Shown: positions 35,384-45,633, counted from the stretch's first letter. The stretch is DNA of 64,000 nucleotides from Acidobacteriota bacterium (GCA_013289875.1 JABCZC010000022.1:1-64000); one strand, 5' to 3'. Made by a program: numbers and translations. Notes: generated by a model not told the origin, from the sequence alone.

Positions 35384-36631
35384 TTAGGGCGTTGCTGCGG
35401 CGTCGGTCCCGCCCCCGCCGCCCAGATTCCACGAGGCCGAGAACAGGCTCTGGCTAGCGGATGGAGATGCGGTGAAAATGGGTTCGACGCCAGCCAGCAG
35501 GGTTACTGCGGTTGCGGCCTCTGGAGTTCCTTGCGTTGCGACGATCATGATGGCGTCGCCTTTATGAAGATCGGATAACTCGAGGGCGGGCGTACGTTGC
35601 AACATCTGCGAGAGATCCCCGCTGCGCTGACCTCCGGCGCCCGCACCTCCACCAGAGCCTGGACCACTTCCCGCACCGCCGCTGCCCTGCCTCCAGGTCG
35701 CGCCTTGCTGCTGACTCGTGCTCGGTGCCGCTCCCCCGGCAGCCGCGCCGCCGGCGCTCTGGGCCTTGAGTCGAGCTGCCAATCCCTGCGCCATCGTTGG
35801 CGGCAGTTTGTGCAGTTGCGAATCGCTGGTCACGTGAATCACCACGGGCTTCTTGGTAGCGAGATCGGTTACTGTAACTGTGTTCGCAGAGGCATCAACG
35901 GAAACCACGGTTCCCGCGATGTTGCGGAAGGTCCCGGTGACAATTTCATCCGCGGTCAGTTCTCCGCCATCGGAGCTCTTGTCTCCACGCGCCCGAAGTT
36001 GATCGCCCGGGCGAATCTGGTCGAGCGAAGATGGCTTGGCGTCGGAAAACTTGATGGACGCCGGATCGTAGCGCCGGATAATTGTCTTCGGTGTCGCATG
36101 GATGACCAATGTCTTGCCGCCCGCTGTCACCGTGACCGTTCCGGCCGATGCGTCGACTGCCTTCACGAGACCGCCCACGCCGCGCTTTTGCCAGTCGGCC
36201 TGATCCGCTTGCTGCTTCTGGGCGATATCTTCCTGCTTCATTACGATTACGGTCGTTGCCGTTGCGGCCAAGCCGTCGGCGGCAGGTGCCACAACCGCGA
36301 GGACGCGATCGCCCACGGCTAGATCACTGAATTGAATGGGGGCGGCGCCAGCCAGTGTCTTTAAGCCGGGTGCAGTTCGCAGCAGACGGGCTGTATCGCT
36401 CACATTCACCGTCGTTGTAGCGCCTGCATCGGATTTGATCGTCAGTGATTTGCCGTCGATCGCGGTTACTCCGCCGACGATCCTGGTCGATGCCGAGCTC
36501 GATTGGGCGGGGGCTGTTCCGGGAGCCTGTGCCAACACGAGCTGCGGCAGCATTGCAGGCATCGTCAGGGTACTCGCCAGCGCGAGGCCGCCTAAGAGCC
36601 TGAGTGAAATTGTCATTCCTGCTGATCCCAT
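35384..36631 (-). CDS. Exported DUF5666 protein
   Basis: A 415-aa protein with a signal peptide (LRLLGGLALASTLTMPAMLPQLVLAQ) and several repeats of the DUF5666 small beta-barrel (GVTAIDGKSLTIKSDAGATTTVNV, GLVKAVDASAGTVTVTAGGKT, GTVVSVDASANTVTVTDLATK). A Gly/Ser/Gln-rich low-complexity segment (near residues 290-345) follows. The start is ATG 36631 or 36616. It lies 43 bases upstream of the TonB receptor gene on the same strand, so the two may be co-expressed. Function is unknown. Confidence 0.75.
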   Translation of the reverse strand: MGSAGMTISLRLLGGLALASTLTMPAMLPQLVLAQAPGTAPAQSSSASTRIVGGVTAIDGKSLTIKSDAGATTTVNVSDTARLLRTAPGLKTLAGAAPIQFSDLAVGDRVLAVVAPAADGLAATATTVIVMKQEDIAQKQQADQADWQKRGVGGLVKAVDASAGTVTVTAGGKTLVIHATPKTIIRRYDPASIKFSDAKPSSLDQIRPGDQLRARGDKSSDGGELTADEIVTGTFRNIAGTVVSVDASANTVTVTDLATKKPVVIHVTSDSQLHKLPPTMAQGLAARLKAQSAGGAAAGGAAPSTSQQQGATWRQGSGGAGSGPGSGGGAGAGGQRSGDLSQMLQRTPALELSDLHKGDAIMIVATQGTPEAATAVTLLAGVEPIFTASPSASQSLFSASWNLGGGGGTDAAATP

Positions 36632-36700
36632 CAAATTTCTATTGAGCTCGGCCTGTGCGCGAGGGAGTTGGCCTACATTCTCAGACGTACCGCCTCCGCG

Positions 36701-36797
36701 AAAGTTTCATGAATCGTGTAACATACGGCGAAACATTTGCATCACACCTTATCAGGATTAATGTTATCGGATTCAACGCTAAAGTTTCATGTTTAGC
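36701..36797. promoter_or_regulatory. Repeated AAAGTTTCATG motif in the divergent fucP promoter region
   Basis: AAAGTTTCATG occurs at 36701-36711 and again at 36781-36791, exactly 80 bases apart. The second lies in an inverted repeat GCTAAA-N8-TTTAGC (36778-36797). They lie between the divergent DUF5666 and fucP genes and could be operator sites. Confidence 0.4.
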
Positions 36798-36927
36798 ATT
36801 TACGGATTCCAGCCAAAACCTTTGAGCAGGTATGATCTCCCAGGGCAAATTTTTACCCGTCAGCCAGCTCCAAAAATCCTGACCGCCTGCCGCATTAGAT
36901 GCACGGATACGAGGGAAACCAAAGACG

Positions 36928-38232
36928 ATGGCAATCACCAACGTTAGTAGTTCCACAAAGATCGCGGCAGCGCCTAGCGGAGGCACCAGCTACAGAAGCG
37001 CGTTCGCGATGGTTACCACGTTGTTTTTCACGTGGGGATTTCTTACCTCGCTCAACGACATTCTGATTCCGCACCTAAAGGCCGTTTTCGATCTGAACTA
37101 TGCAAAGGCCCTGCTGGTACAGTTCGCTTTTTTCTCGGCATACGCGGCGTTTGGCGTTCCGTCCGGAAAAGTCGTTGAGTGGATCGGATACCAGCGGACC
37201 ATGGTTCTGGGTTTGTTCACGATGGGACTGGGAGCGGTGCTCTTCATTCCCGCGGCAATGGCGCCATCGTTTGCGCTGTTTCTAACGGCGTTGATCGTGC
37301 TGGCCGCGGGCATCACCACGTTGCAGGTTGCGGCGAATCCTTACGTCTCCGTGCTGGGGTCACCCCAGACTGCCGCCAGCCGGTTGAATTTAACGCAAGC
37401 CTTCAACTCACTGGGGACGGTGATCGGCCCGCCGTTGGGTGGCTGGCTGATTTTGCGTCAGGCTGCCAAGACCTTTGAAAATGCGGAGAATCTGTCACCG
37501 GCCGCGCTGCACGCTTACAGGATTCAACAGGCGGCAGCTGTAAAGCTTCCGTATCTTGCCATTGCCCTGGCTCTTATCGTCATGGGCCTCGCAATTGCGT
37601 TATACAAATTTCCGCGGCTCGACGTAACCAAGGATTATCGCCCGACCAAGGCAGGAGAAAAGGGACAGAGCATCTGGCGCTATCGGCACGTGCTCCTCGG
37701 CGCGGTTGGCATCTTCGTCTATGTCGGCGCCGAGGTCTCAATCGGCAGCTTCCTCATTAACTACTTCAATCAGCCGGACATCGCGGGAATGACCGCGCCT
37801 GTGGCCGCCAACTACGTTCCGTTCTATTGGGGGGGACTCATGGTCGGCAGGTTTATTGGTTCTGCTGTCCTGCAGAAGGCAAGCCCAGGCAAGGTATTGG
37901 CCTTGTGTGCCGTGGTGGCCGCACTGCTGGTCGTGGTTTCCATGCTCAGCTTCGGCCACCTGGCCGTGTGGAGCATTCTGCTGGTGGGCTTGTTCAACGC
38001 GATCATGTTCCCCACCATCTTCACGCTGGGGATCGCGGAGATGGGACCGCTCACTGGCGAGGCCTCCGGCTTGCTGGTAACCGCCATTGTGGGCGGCGCG
38101 TTCATCCCGGAAATCCAGGGTGTGCTTGCCGACCACATCGGCATTCACCACGCCTTCGTTCTGCCGGTGCTCTGCTATCTGTTCATCGCCTACTATGGAT
38201 GGAAGGGCTCGCGGATCATTCAACCGGTGTAA
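36928..38232 (+). CDS. fucP: L-fucose:H+ symporter (MFS)
   Basis: A 434-aa MFS protein with twelve predicted membrane segments. FucP/GluP-type sequence is present: TTLFFTWGFLTSLNDILIPHLKAVF, the first-half YQRTMVLGLFTMGLGAVLF, NPYVSVLGSPQTAASRLNLTQAFNSLGTVIGP, and the MFPTIFTLGIAEMGPLTGEASGLL segment. It imports L-fucose or related hexoses (glucose, galactose) with protons. No fucose catabolic genes are adjacent. Confidence 0.88.
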   Translation: MAITNVSSSTKIAAAPSGGTSYRSAFAMVTTLFFTWGFLTSLNDILIPHLKAVFDLNYAKALLVQFAFFSAYAAFGVPSGKVVEWIGYQRTMVLGLFTMGLGAVLFIPAAMAPSFALFLTALIVLAAGITTLQVAANPYVSVLGSPQTAASRLNLTQAFNSLGTVIGPPLGGWLILRQAAKTFENAENLSPAALHAYRIQQAAAVKLPYLAIALALIVMGLAIALYKFPRLDVTKDYRPTKAGEKGQSIWRYRHVLLGAVGIFVYVGAEVSIGSFLINYFNQPDIAGMTAPVAANYVPFYWGGLMVGRFIGSAVLQKASPGKVLALCAVVAALLVVVSMLSFGHLAVWSILLVGLFNAIMFPTIFTLGIAEMGPLTGEASGLLVTAIVGGAFIPEIQGVLADHIGIHHAFVLPVLCYLFIAYYGWKGSRIIQPV

Positions 38233-38249
38233 GCGCAGCTGATTGCGAT

Positions 38250-38750
38250 TCAGCGCGGGCGGCCTCCGGGTCGCCCGTTTCGATTTCCGGCGGTCAATCG
38301 CGAAAGCTCCGGAGACCTCTGTGCAACCGGTGACGAGAAAACCAGGCTCGTCGTAGGTATGCCATAGGGCAGCAGCCGTTCGATCAACCGCTCCAGGTCT
38401 TCGAGCGAGCGGGTTGCTGTCTCAAGGAAAAACGCATCCCCCCCGGTCACGTGGTGGCACACGCGCACCTCTGCCAGCGTCTTCACAAATTTCACGAAGG
38501 GATGGTAGTGCGTTCCGTCACACGTCATCCGAATGACGGCCAAAATCGGCAGCCCCAGCGCCGCCCGATCGATATCAACGGTATAGCCGCGAATAATTCC
38601 TTCCTCTTCCATGCGCCGCATGCGTTCAGCCACCGCCGAAGGCGAAAGGCCAACCCGCCGTCCCAGCTCCGCGTAGGAAGCACGGGCACTGCGTGACAAT
38701 TCGATTAGAAGGTTTCGAGCGAATTCATCGAGAATTTCAGTTGTTTCCAC
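38250..38750 (-). CDS. AsnC/Lrp-family transcriptional regulator
   Basis: A 166-aa protein with an N-terminal helix-turn-helix (DEFARNLLIELSRSARASYAELGRRVGLSPSAVAERMRRMEEEGII, about residues 8-55) and a C-terminal RAM effector domain (LAVIRMTCDGTHYHPFVKFVKTLAEVRVCHHVTGGDAFFLE). The GTG start at 38750 follows AGGTGATAAGACA. It is divergent from hutH across 101 bases, so it probably senses an amino acid and controls the histidine-utilisation genes. Confidence 0.85.
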   Translation of the reverse strand: METTEILDEFARNLLIELSRSARASYAELGRRVGLSPSAVAERMRRMEEEGIIRGYTVDIDRAALGLPILAVIRMTCDGTHYHPFVKFVKTLAEVRVCHHVTGGDAFFLETATRSLEDLERLIERLLPYGIPTTSLVFSSPVAQRSPELSRLTAGNRNGRPGGRPR

Positions 38751-38851
38751 TGTCTTATCACCTATATTGCAAGCTTTATTAGATATTCTGGCACAATTTC
38801 CGTGGATCCCACATGTACAGATTGCCGGCAAGTTCGTAGCATCGGCAGTTA

Positions 38852-40399
38852 ATGGAAGAAGTTCTGCAACTCGATGGTCGTTCACTCTCGCTGGGTCAAA
38901 TCGCCTCAGTCGCGGTGAATGGCCGTGCGGTTGCCGTCGCAAAAGAAGCCTATCCGCATGTCGAGGCCTCGCGCGCGGTAGTCGAAAGATTGGTGGCACG
39001 AGGAGAAACGGCGTACGGCATCAACACCGGTTTCGGCAAGCTCAGCGACGTGCGCATCGGCAGCGATCAACTGGAAGCCTTGCAGCGCAACCTGGTTCGG
39101 AGCCACGCCTGCGGCATCGGCGAGCCCCTACCCGAGGACGAAGTGCGCGCCATGTTGCTGCTGCGCGCTAACGTGCTGGCCAAGGGCCTCAGCGGAGTAA
39201 GGCCGGTCATCGTGGAAACCCTGGTCGCGATGCTGAATCACCGCATTCATCCCCTCATTCCCGCCCGCGGGTCCGTGGGAGCCAGCGGCGACCTCGCTCC
39301 TCTGGCGCACCTAGCACTGGCGCTGATCGGCGAGGGAGACGTCTTCTTCGCAGGCAGCCTCATGCCCGCATCTGCTGCGCTGGAACGCGCCCGCCTCAAG
39401 CCCTTGACCCTCGTAGCCAAAGAAGGCCTAGCGCTGCTGAACGGCACGCAGGCTATGGCAGGCGTCGGCGGCCTTGCCATCAATCGCGCGCTCCGTGTCG
39501 TCGAATTATTCGATCTCGCCGGAGCCATGTCGCTCGAAGCCCTGCGCGGCACTCCAGCTGCCTTCGACGCGCACATTCACGAGGCACGTCCCCACGCCGG
39601 ACAGGTTGCTGCTGCTGCACATCTGCGCGAGCTTCTCGCCGACAGTGAGATTCGCGAATCGCACCGCCACGACGATCCCCGCGTCCAGGACGCCTATTGT
39701 CTGCGATGCATGCCGCAGGTGCACGGCGCCGTCCGCGGCGCGCTGGCGCACGTACGCGATGTCATCGAAGTCGAGACAGGATCGGCCACGGATAATCCGC
39801 TCATTTTTGCTGATAAGCGTGGGACGGAGGGTGACGGGGAAATTCTCTCCGGTGGCAATTTCCACGGAGCGCCGCTGGCCCTGGCCCTCGATTACGCGAC
39901 GATCGCCCTCACTGATGTCATGAGCATCAGCGAGCGGCGGATCGACCGGCTCATCAACCCGGATATCAACGAGGGACTTCCCGCCTTCCTGTCGCCTGAC
40001 GCCGGCGTCTCGTCCGGATTGATGATCGTGCACGTTGCCGCGGCCGCTCTGCTGAATGAGGCCAAGGTCCTTTCGCATCCCTCCAGCGTTGACAGTGTTC
40101 CCACATCCGGAGGAAAAGAAGATCATGTCTCTATGGGAATGACCGGAGCGCTGAAGCTGCGGCAGGTCGTCTCGAACGCCGAGTATGTTCTGGCAATGGA
40201 GCTGATCTGCGCCGCGCAGGGTCTCGAATACCGGCTTCCGCTAAGGCCCGCGCGCCAGGTCGAAAGCGCCGCCGCCATGGTGCGAGAGATCGTCGCACAG
40301 CTCGCGGAAGACCGCGTGGTGTCCGGAGAAATCACCCGGCTGGCTCAGGAGATTCGTCAAGGAAGATTCGATCGCTGGAGAGGACAAAGCCATGCTTGA
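38852..40399 (+). CDS. hutH: Histidine ammonia-lyase
   Basis: First step of histidine degradation, histidine to urocanate plus ammonia. The 515-aa protein carries the MIO cofactor-forming triad in [17 protein letters not shown], with [11 protein letters not shown] at the N-terminal substrate loop and NQQSL-type region near the centre. Length fits HutH. It overlaps hutU by 8 bases. Confidence 0.95.
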   Translation: MEEVLQLDGRSLSLGQIASVAVNGRAVAVAKEAYPHVEASRAVVERLVARGETAYGINTGFGKLSDVRIGSDQLEALQRNLVRSHACGIGEPLPEDEVRAMLLLRANVLAKGLSGVRPVIVETLVAMLNHRIHPLIPARGSVGASGDLAPLAHLALALIGEGDVFFAGSLMPASAALERARLKPLTLVAKEGLALLNGTQAMAGVGGLAINRALRVVELFDLAGAMSLEALRGTPAAFDAHIHEARPHAGQVAAAAHLRELLADSEIRESHRHDDPRVQDAYCLRCMPQVHGAVRGALAHVRDVIEVETGSATDNPLIFADKRGTEGDGEILSGGNFHGAPLALALDYATIALTDVMSISERRIDRLINPDINEGLPAFLSPDAGVSSGLMIVHVAAAALLNEAKVLSHPSSVDSVPTSGGKEDHVSMGMTGALKLRQVVSNAEYVLAMELICAAQGLEYRLPLRPARQVESAAAMVREIVAQLAEDRVVSGEITRLAQEIRQGRFDRWRGQSHA

Positions 40400-42080
40400 A
40401 ACCGCAACCCCCGAGCTTTTCGTTCACAGAGAGATCCGAGCGCCCCGAGGCACGCAGCTCAATACCCGCGGGTGGCAGCAGGAAGCCGCGCTGCGTATGC
40501 TGATGAACAATCTCGATCCCGAAGTGGCCGAGCGACCCGAAGACCTCGTCGTCTACGGAGGGACCGGCAAGGCTGCGCGCAACTGGGAGGCCTTCGAAGC
40601 CATCGTACGCACGCTGAAGACTCTCGCCGATGACGAGACTCTGCTCATCCAATCGGGCAAGCCGGTCGGCGTGTTGCGCACGCATGAGGCCGCGCCGCGC
40701 GTCCTGCTCGCGAATTCCAACCTGGTCGGCCGCTGGTCTAACTGGGAACATTTCCACGAGCTCGAACGCAAGGGCCTCATGATGTATGGGCAGATGACGG
40801 CCGGATCGTGGATCTACATCGGCAGCCAGGGCATCGTGCAGGGAACCTACGAAACATTCGCCGAAGCCGGTCGCCAGCACTTCGGCGGAAGCCTGGAAGG
40901 CAAGCTCGTCGTCTCCGGCGGAATGGGCGGGATGGGCGGCGCCCAGCCTCTTGCCGCGACGATGAATGGCGCGCTCTTTCTCGGCGTGGATGTCGATGCT
41001 GAGCGCGTCCAGAAACGGCTCAAGAGCGGGTATTGCGATCACATCGCCTGGAGTGTCGATGAAGCCCTAGCGATCCTTGACGAAGCCGGCGGCGATAAGA
41101 AGGCTATCTCGGTCGGATTGGTCGCGAACATTGCCGACGTGCTGCCGGAACTGATCGACCGTGGCATCGTGCCCGACGTGCTCACGGACCAGACCAGCGC
41201 GCACGATCCTCTGCAGGGGTATGTGCCGAACGACATGAGCTTCGAAGCGGCGTTGCGTCTGCGCGTGACCAACCCCGAAGAATACACACGGCGCTCGATG
41301 GAAACCATGGGCAGGCACGTCGAAGCGATGCTCGAGTTGAAGCGGCGCGGCGCGGTCGCCTTCGACTACGGCAACAATCTTCGAACGCAGGCCAAACTCG
41401 CCGGCGTCGAAGATGCCTTCGCTATTCCCGGCTTCGTGCCCGAATACATCCGCCCGCTCTTTTGCGAGGGCAAAGGACCGTTCCGCTGGGTTGCACTCTC
41501 CGGCAATCCCGAAGACATCTACCGCTCAGACAGGCTGATCCTCGACCTCTTTTCCGAAGACGCCAGCCTGCGCCGCTGGATCGAGCTCGCGCAGAAGCGC
41601 ATCCACTTCCAGGGCCTACCGGCGCGCATCTGCTGGCTCGGATACGGCCAGCGCGCAAGGTTCGGAGTGGCCATGAATGAGCTTGTCCGCAACGGCGAAA
41701 TCTCCGCGCCCATCGTCATCGGACGCGATCATCTCGATGCCGGTTCCGTAGCCTCGCCCTATCGCGAAACCGAGGCCATGCTCGATGGATCGGACGCCGT
41801 CGCCGATTGGCCGCTCTTGAATGCGCTCGTGAACACAGCGGCAGGCGCGTCGTGGGTCAGCATACACAACGGTGGCGGAGTCGGCATCGGTTACTCGCAC
41901 CACGCCGGCATGGTCGTCGTCGCCGACGGCTCCGATCTCGCCGCGCAACGGTTGGAGCGGGTACTCACCACGGATCCCGGCATGGGCGTGCTGCGCCACG
42001 TCGATGCGGGATACAACCACGCCGTCGAATTCGCGGAGAGCTCCGGCATCCGTGTGCCCATGCGGGAGAAGCACGCTTGA
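40392..42080 (+). CDS. hutU: Urocanate hydratase
   Basis: A 562-aa NAD-dependent enzyme hydrating urocanate to imidazolonepropionate. Signatures are [71 protein letters not shown], and the NAD-site Cys region [15 protein letters not shown] near the C-terminus. It overlaps hutH by 8 bases and ends in TTGA shared with the start of hutI. Confidence 0.95.
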   Translation: MLETATPELFVHREIRAPRGTQLNTRGWQQEAALRMLMNNLDPEVAERPEDLVVYGGTGKAARNWEAFEAIVRTLKTLADDETLLIQSGKPVGVLRTHEAAPRVLLANSNLVGRWSNWEHFHELERKGLMMYGQMTAGSWIYIGSQGIVQGTYETFAEAGRQHFGGSLEGKLVVSGGMGGMGGAQPLAATMNGALFLGVDVDAERVQKRLKSGYCDHIAWSVDEALAILDEAGGDKKAISVGLVANIADVLPELIDRGIVPDVLTDQTSAHDPLQGYVPNDMSFEAALRLRVTNPEEYTRRSMETMGRHVEAMLELKRRGAVAFDYGNNLRTQAKLAGVEDAFAIPGFVPEYIRPLFCEGKGPFRWVALSGNPEDIYRSDRLILDLFSEDASLRRWIELAQKRIHFQGLPARICWLGYGQRARFGVAMNELVRNGEISAPIVIGRDHLDAGSVASPYRETEAMLDGSDAVADWPLLNALVNTAAGASWVSIHNGGGVGIGYSHHAGMVVVADGSDLAAQRLERVLTTDPGMGVLRHVDAGYNHAVEFAESSGIRVPMREKHA

Positions 42081-43318
42081 GCAAGCTGCTCATCGTCAAC
42101 ATCTCGCCGCTCGTTACCCTTGCCGGACCCGCCCGCCCGCGCATCGGCCCAGAGCTGTGCGATCTTGCCTTGATTCAAGACGGCGCAATGCTCGTTGATG
42201 ATGGCCGCATCGTCGCAGTGGGTTCGCGAGCGGACGTCGAGCCTCATGCTGGCGATGCCGAACTGATCGATGCGGGTGGACGCCTCGTGACACCGGGCTT
42301 TGTCGATGCCCACACACATCTGGTCTTTGCGGGCAACCGCGCCGACGAATTTGAGAAGCGCTGTGCCGGCATCACGTACCAGGAAATCTCGGCTCAGGGT
42401 GGAGGCATCCGCTCGACCGTTCGCAAAACCCGGGCCGCAACCGAAGACCAGCTCTTTGCAGCTGCATCGCACCACGCGCAGTGGTTCCTTCATGGCGGAA
42501 CAACCACGATCGAGGCGAAGTCGGGCTACGGGCTCACCGTCGAAGATGAATTGAAGATTCTCCGCGTCATTCGCCGCATTGGTCAGTCGACGCCTCTGCA
42601 CACTGTGCCTACCTTTCTCGGCGCGCATGAAACTCCCGAGGAATACCATGGCCGTGCTGATGATTACGTGCGGTTGGTCATCGAAGAGATGCTGCCTCGC
42701 GTGACCTCAGAAAATCTGGCTGAGTTCTGCGACATCTTTTGCGAGGCCAGGGTCTTTAACCTTGATCAGGCCCGGCGCGTCTTCACAGCCGCGAAACGGC
42801 ACAACCTCGGACTCCGCATGCACGCGGATCAATTCACATCCTTTGGCGCGAGCGTTCTGGCGGCAGAGATGGGCGCGAAGACCTGCGATCATCTCGAACA
42901 AGCGCAGCCCAGCTCCATCGCCGCACTCCAGCAAGCCGGAGTCCAGCCCGTTCTCCTGCCCGGCTCCGTCTACGCCATCGGTTCGCAGAAATATCCCGCT
43001 GCGCGTGCGATGATCGACGCAGGTCTCGCCATCGTGATCGCCACCGACTTCAACCCCGGCTCCTCGCCGACAACCTCCATGCGAATCATCATGTCGCTTG
43101 CCTGCACGCAGATGAAGATGACGCCTGCCGAAGCTCTTACCGCCGCGACCGTCAACGCCGCGTATAGCCTGAACCGCGGCGGCGAAATCGGCTCGCTCGA
43201 ACCAGGCAAGACCGCCGACTTCGTTGTCCATGACGCGGAAGATTATCGTGAACTCCCGTACTTCTTTGGCGATCACCAGGCCGCAATGGTCTTCGCCAAG
43301 GGCGTTCGCGTTGTTTGA
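42077..43318 (+). CDS. hutI: Imidazolonepropionase
   Basis: A 413-aa amidohydrolase converting imidazolone-5-propionate to N-formimino-glutamate. The metal-site motif is [17 protein letters not shown], with the [18 protein letters not shown] stretch and [10 protein letters not shown]. The conserved reading begins [14 protein letters not shown], so the start is taken as TTG at 42077, which overlaps the hutU stop (TTGA). The final hut step (HutG or HutF) is not in this window. Confidence 0.93.
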   Translation: MSKLLIVNISPLVTLAGPARPRIGPELCDLALIQDGAMLVDDGRIVAVGSRADVEPHAGDAELIDAGGRLVTPGFVDAHTHLVFAGNRADEFEKRCAGITYQEISAQGGGIRSTVRKTRAATEDQLFAAASHHAQWFLHGGTTTIEAKSGYGLTVEDELKILRVIRRIGQSTPLHTVPTFLGAHETPEEYHGRADDYVRLVIEEMLPRVTSENLAEFCDIFCEARVFNLDQARRVFTAAKRHNLGLRMHADQFTSFGASVLAAEMGAKTCDHLEQAQPSSIAALQQAGVQPVLLPGSVYAIGSQKYPAARAMIDAGLAIVIATDFNPGSSPTTSMRIIMSLACTQMKMTPAEALTAATVNAAYSLNRGGEIGSLEPGKTADFVVHDAEDYRELPYFFGDHQAAMVFAKGVRVV

Positions 43319-43343
43319 CTTGGCGCGCCCGTTCTGTTTTCAT
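43315..43343 (+). promoter_or_regulatory. Possible promoter of the ilvA leader
   Basis: TTGACT (43315-43320) and TTTCAT (43338-43343) are 17 bases apart, just past the hutI stop. The -10 fit is poor (4 of 6). If used, a transcript would begin near 43350 and cover the leader peptide frame. Confidence 0.3.
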
Positions 43344-43366
43344 AGCGACATCGCATGCAGCCTGGA

Positions 43367-43450
43367 ATGACCAGCCGCAACCCACTCAACACAATGCCTT
43401 TCAGCATTGCCGGCCGAATTATTGCGTCCATTCCGATTCCTCCTCCATAG
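43367..43450 (+). CDS. Ile-rich leader peptide upstream of threonine ammonia-lyase
   Basis: A short frame of 27 codons (MTSRNPLNTMPFSIAGRIIA then SIPIPPP) ends at TAG 43448-43450. Its second half contains five ATT isoleucine codons within ten positions. It lies between hutI and the threonine ammonia-lyase gene, followed within 35 bases by an intrinsic terminator and then the gene. This is the arrangement of amino-acid attenuation for an isoleucine-pathway gene. An in-frame ATG also lies at 43355. No strong ribosome binding site was seen. Confidence 0.45.
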   Translation: MTSRNPLNTMPFSIAGRIIASIPIPPP

Positions 43451-43484
43451 GAGCGGGCGGCTGGCAAGCAGACGAAGCAATCAG

Positions 43485-43514
43485 GCCACCACCGCTCAGC
43501 GGTTGGTGGCTTTT
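43485..43514 (+). terminator. Intrinsic terminator in the ilvA leader
   Basis: GCCACCA-CCGC and GCGG-T-TGGTGGC form an 11-bp stem (one bulged T) with a TCA loop, then TTTT. It ends 23 bases before the threonine ammonia-lyase ATG (43538). GAGCGG (43451-43456), right after the leader peptide stop, is complementary to CCGCTC (43492-43497) in the stem, so it could act as an antiterminator. Confidence 0.75.
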
Positions 43515-43537
43515 CACTTTCCAGGAGAAGAATTTAG

Positions 43538-44749
43538 ATGGCCGTGACCCTGCAGGACGTACAAGCCGCTCACCAGCGCATCCGCGACTTCATCTATTTC
43601 ACGCCTGCCCCGCACTCCGACGAGCTTTCCCAGATCACCGGACAACAGGTGTACCTCAAGCTCGACAATCTGCAGCGCACCGGAGCCTTCAAGGAACGCG
43701 GGGCGTTGAACAAAATCCTCACCCTCACCGATGACGAAAAGCGCCACGGTGTCATCGCTGCGAGCGCGGGCAACCACGCACAGGCCGTTGCCTACCACGC
43801 TACCCAGCGTGGCATTCGCGCGCGCATCGTCATGCCGCTGATGACGCCCCTGGTTAAGGTCTCTTCGACCACGAATTTTGGTGCCGACGTTATCCTGCAC
43901 GGCGCAAATTACGACGAAGCGTGCGCGGAAGCCACACGTTTGAGCGAAGAAGACCGCATGACCTTCCTTCATCCTTTTGACGACGACGCCGTGATCGCCG
44001 GACAGGGAACCATCGGTCTCGAACTGCTCGAACAGATATCCGGCCTTGAAGCGATCGTGGTTCCGGTCGGCGGCGGAGGGTTAATCGGCGGCGTCGCCTG
44101 CGCCGTCAAGGAGACAAACCCTCAAGTTCGTGTCATCGGTGTCCAGACCGAACGCCTCCCATCCATGCTGCGCGCGGCTGAAACCGGCCAGCCTGTTACC
44201 GTCTCGGCCGAGGCGACCATCGCAGACGGTATCGCCGTGCGCCGCGCCGGCGAGAACACGCTGCCGTTAGTACTGCGTTATGTGGACGAACTCGTAACCG
44301 TCGACGAAGAGGAAATCGCGAACGCAATTCTTGTCCTCCTGGAACGCGAAAAGACGCTGGCCGAGGGCGCGGGCGCAGTAGCTCTCGCATCCCTGCTCCA
44401 GCACAAGACTTCGTTGAACGGCCAGCGCACCGCCGTCCTGGTTTGCGGAGGCAACATCGACGTCAGCCTGCTTGCCCGGATTATCGAGCGCGGCCTGGTG
44501 AAAGACGGGCGCCGCACCCGCCTACGCATCCACCTCACCGACCGTCCGGGTGCGCTCCATTCGCTCACGCGCATCATTGCTGAAGCCCGAGCCAACATTG
44601 TGCAGACGGCTCACGACCGCGCCCACTATGGAGTAAACCTTGGCGACACCGTGATCGATGTCACCCTCGAAACGCGAGGAGATGATCATATCGCCGAGAT
44701 AGGCCAGATGCTTACCGATGCTGGTTACCGCCACCAGCGAATTGAATGA
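43538..44749 (+). CDS. ilvA: Threonine ammonia-lyase with ACT domain
   Basis: A 403-aa PLP enzyme deaminating threonine to 2-oxobutanoate, first step of isoleucine synthesis. The PLP lysine is in RTGAFKERGALNKI, with the SAGNHAQAVAYHA motif and the phosphate loop VVPVGGGGLIGG. A single ACT domain (IHLTDRPGALHSLTRIIAEARANI, about residues 330-400) ends the protein, as in the TdcB-plus-ACT group. The ribosome binding site AGGAG lies 11 bases before the ATG. The leader region suggests isoleucine control. Confidence 0.92.
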   Translation: MAVTLQDVQAAHQRIRDFIYFTPAPHSDELSQITGQQVYLKLDNLQRTGAFKERGALNKILTLTDDEKRHGVIAASAGNHAQAVAYHATQRGIRARIVMPLMTPLVKVSSTTNFGADVILHGANYDEACAEATRLSEEDRMTFLHPFDDDAVIAGQGTIGLELLEQISGLEAIVVPVGGGGLIGGVACAVKETNPQVRVIGVQTERLPSMLRAAETGQPVTVSAEATIADGIAVRRAGENTLPLVLRYVDELVTVDEEEIANAILVLLEREKTLAEGAGAVALASLLQHKTSLNGQRTAVLVCGGNIDVSLLARIIERGLVKDGRRTRLRIHLTDRPGALHSLTRIIAEARANIVQTAHDRAHYGVNLGDTVIDVTLETRGDDHIAEIGQMLTDAGYRHQRIE

Positions 44750-44752
44750 TGG

Positions 44753-45633
44753 CTATGAGACGGCCGCTGGCTCCGCAGCGGGCAACTCCTTGCGCCGTAG
44801 CCAGAAGTACAATCCCGTAGCGCCAATCGTCAGTACCAGACCAAATCCGAATTCGGTCGTCACATAAAGAGCCCGTCCTACCGGCGCTGTAATGCGATCC
44901 AGAATTGCCTGGATGAAAAGATTGTGGCTGGCATGGAGCATCGCGCAAGGCCACAGGCTGCCGGATTTGAGTCGCAGCCAGCCCATGATGAACGACATGG
45001 CAATCACCATCAGCGTGAAGCAGGCCAGCGCATATCGAGCATTCGTCCCAGCGTTGTAGTCGGCCCATAGCAGCCCCGGATAGTGCCACACTCCCCAGAT
45101 GCATCCGCTCACAAGCAACCCACCGTGAAACCAAACTGCCCAACCAGGCGTGGCAGCAGAAATCCGCGCCATCCAATCTCTTCGCCCATCGCGTTTGCGA
45201 GGCTGCCAATAACTCCGAGGGTCGCCAGCAGCGGGATGCCAAGCCCAAATGTAGCTAGCTGTGGCCACTCGGGCATGTTGAAGGACGTGGCTACAGCCGC
45301 CTCGAAGCTGTGAATAGCGAATGATCCCTTGACCGCGATCCACGTCACCGCATGCACCGGAATCGCATAGAGCAAGGGCAGGAAATATCCATATGCCTCG
45401 TACTTCGCAGGCCGCCAGTTCCAGCCAAGCGTGCTCGTGTCAACATGCCGCAGCGCGCATGTTGTCAAAGCTGCAAAGGCCGGGCACCACATCACCAACC
45501 TGACCACCAATCCGCCGCCCGATCCAATGTGGTGCGAATGGATCATCAGCGCGTAGGGAACCGAGCTGAAAAGAAAGACGAGGACCAGGAATGTGAGGAT
45601 TTCTTTGGCGAGCGGGCGCATTGTGGGCCTCAT
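44753..45633 (-). pseudogene. CPBP-family intramembrane metalloprotease, frameshifted
   Basis: Two frames together make one CPBP (CAAX protease and bacteriocin-processing) protein. The 5' part (to about 45109) carries membrane segments and the catalytic motif NAMGEEIGWRGFLLPRL, then ends VGCL at a stop. The 3' part resumes with GGLLVSGCIWGVWHYPGLLW (second metal-binding motif WxxWH) and further membrane segments in the other frame. The shift lies in the stretch around 45109-45125 (reading TTTGGTTTCACGGTGGGT). Start ATG 45633 or 45621. This is either a real pseudogene or a one-base sequencing error. Confidence 0.85.

Noticed and set aside
43319-43537. T-box riboswitch before ilvA
   Set aside because: No T-box sequence (AGGGTGG-type) or specifier loop is visible; a leader peptide fits better.
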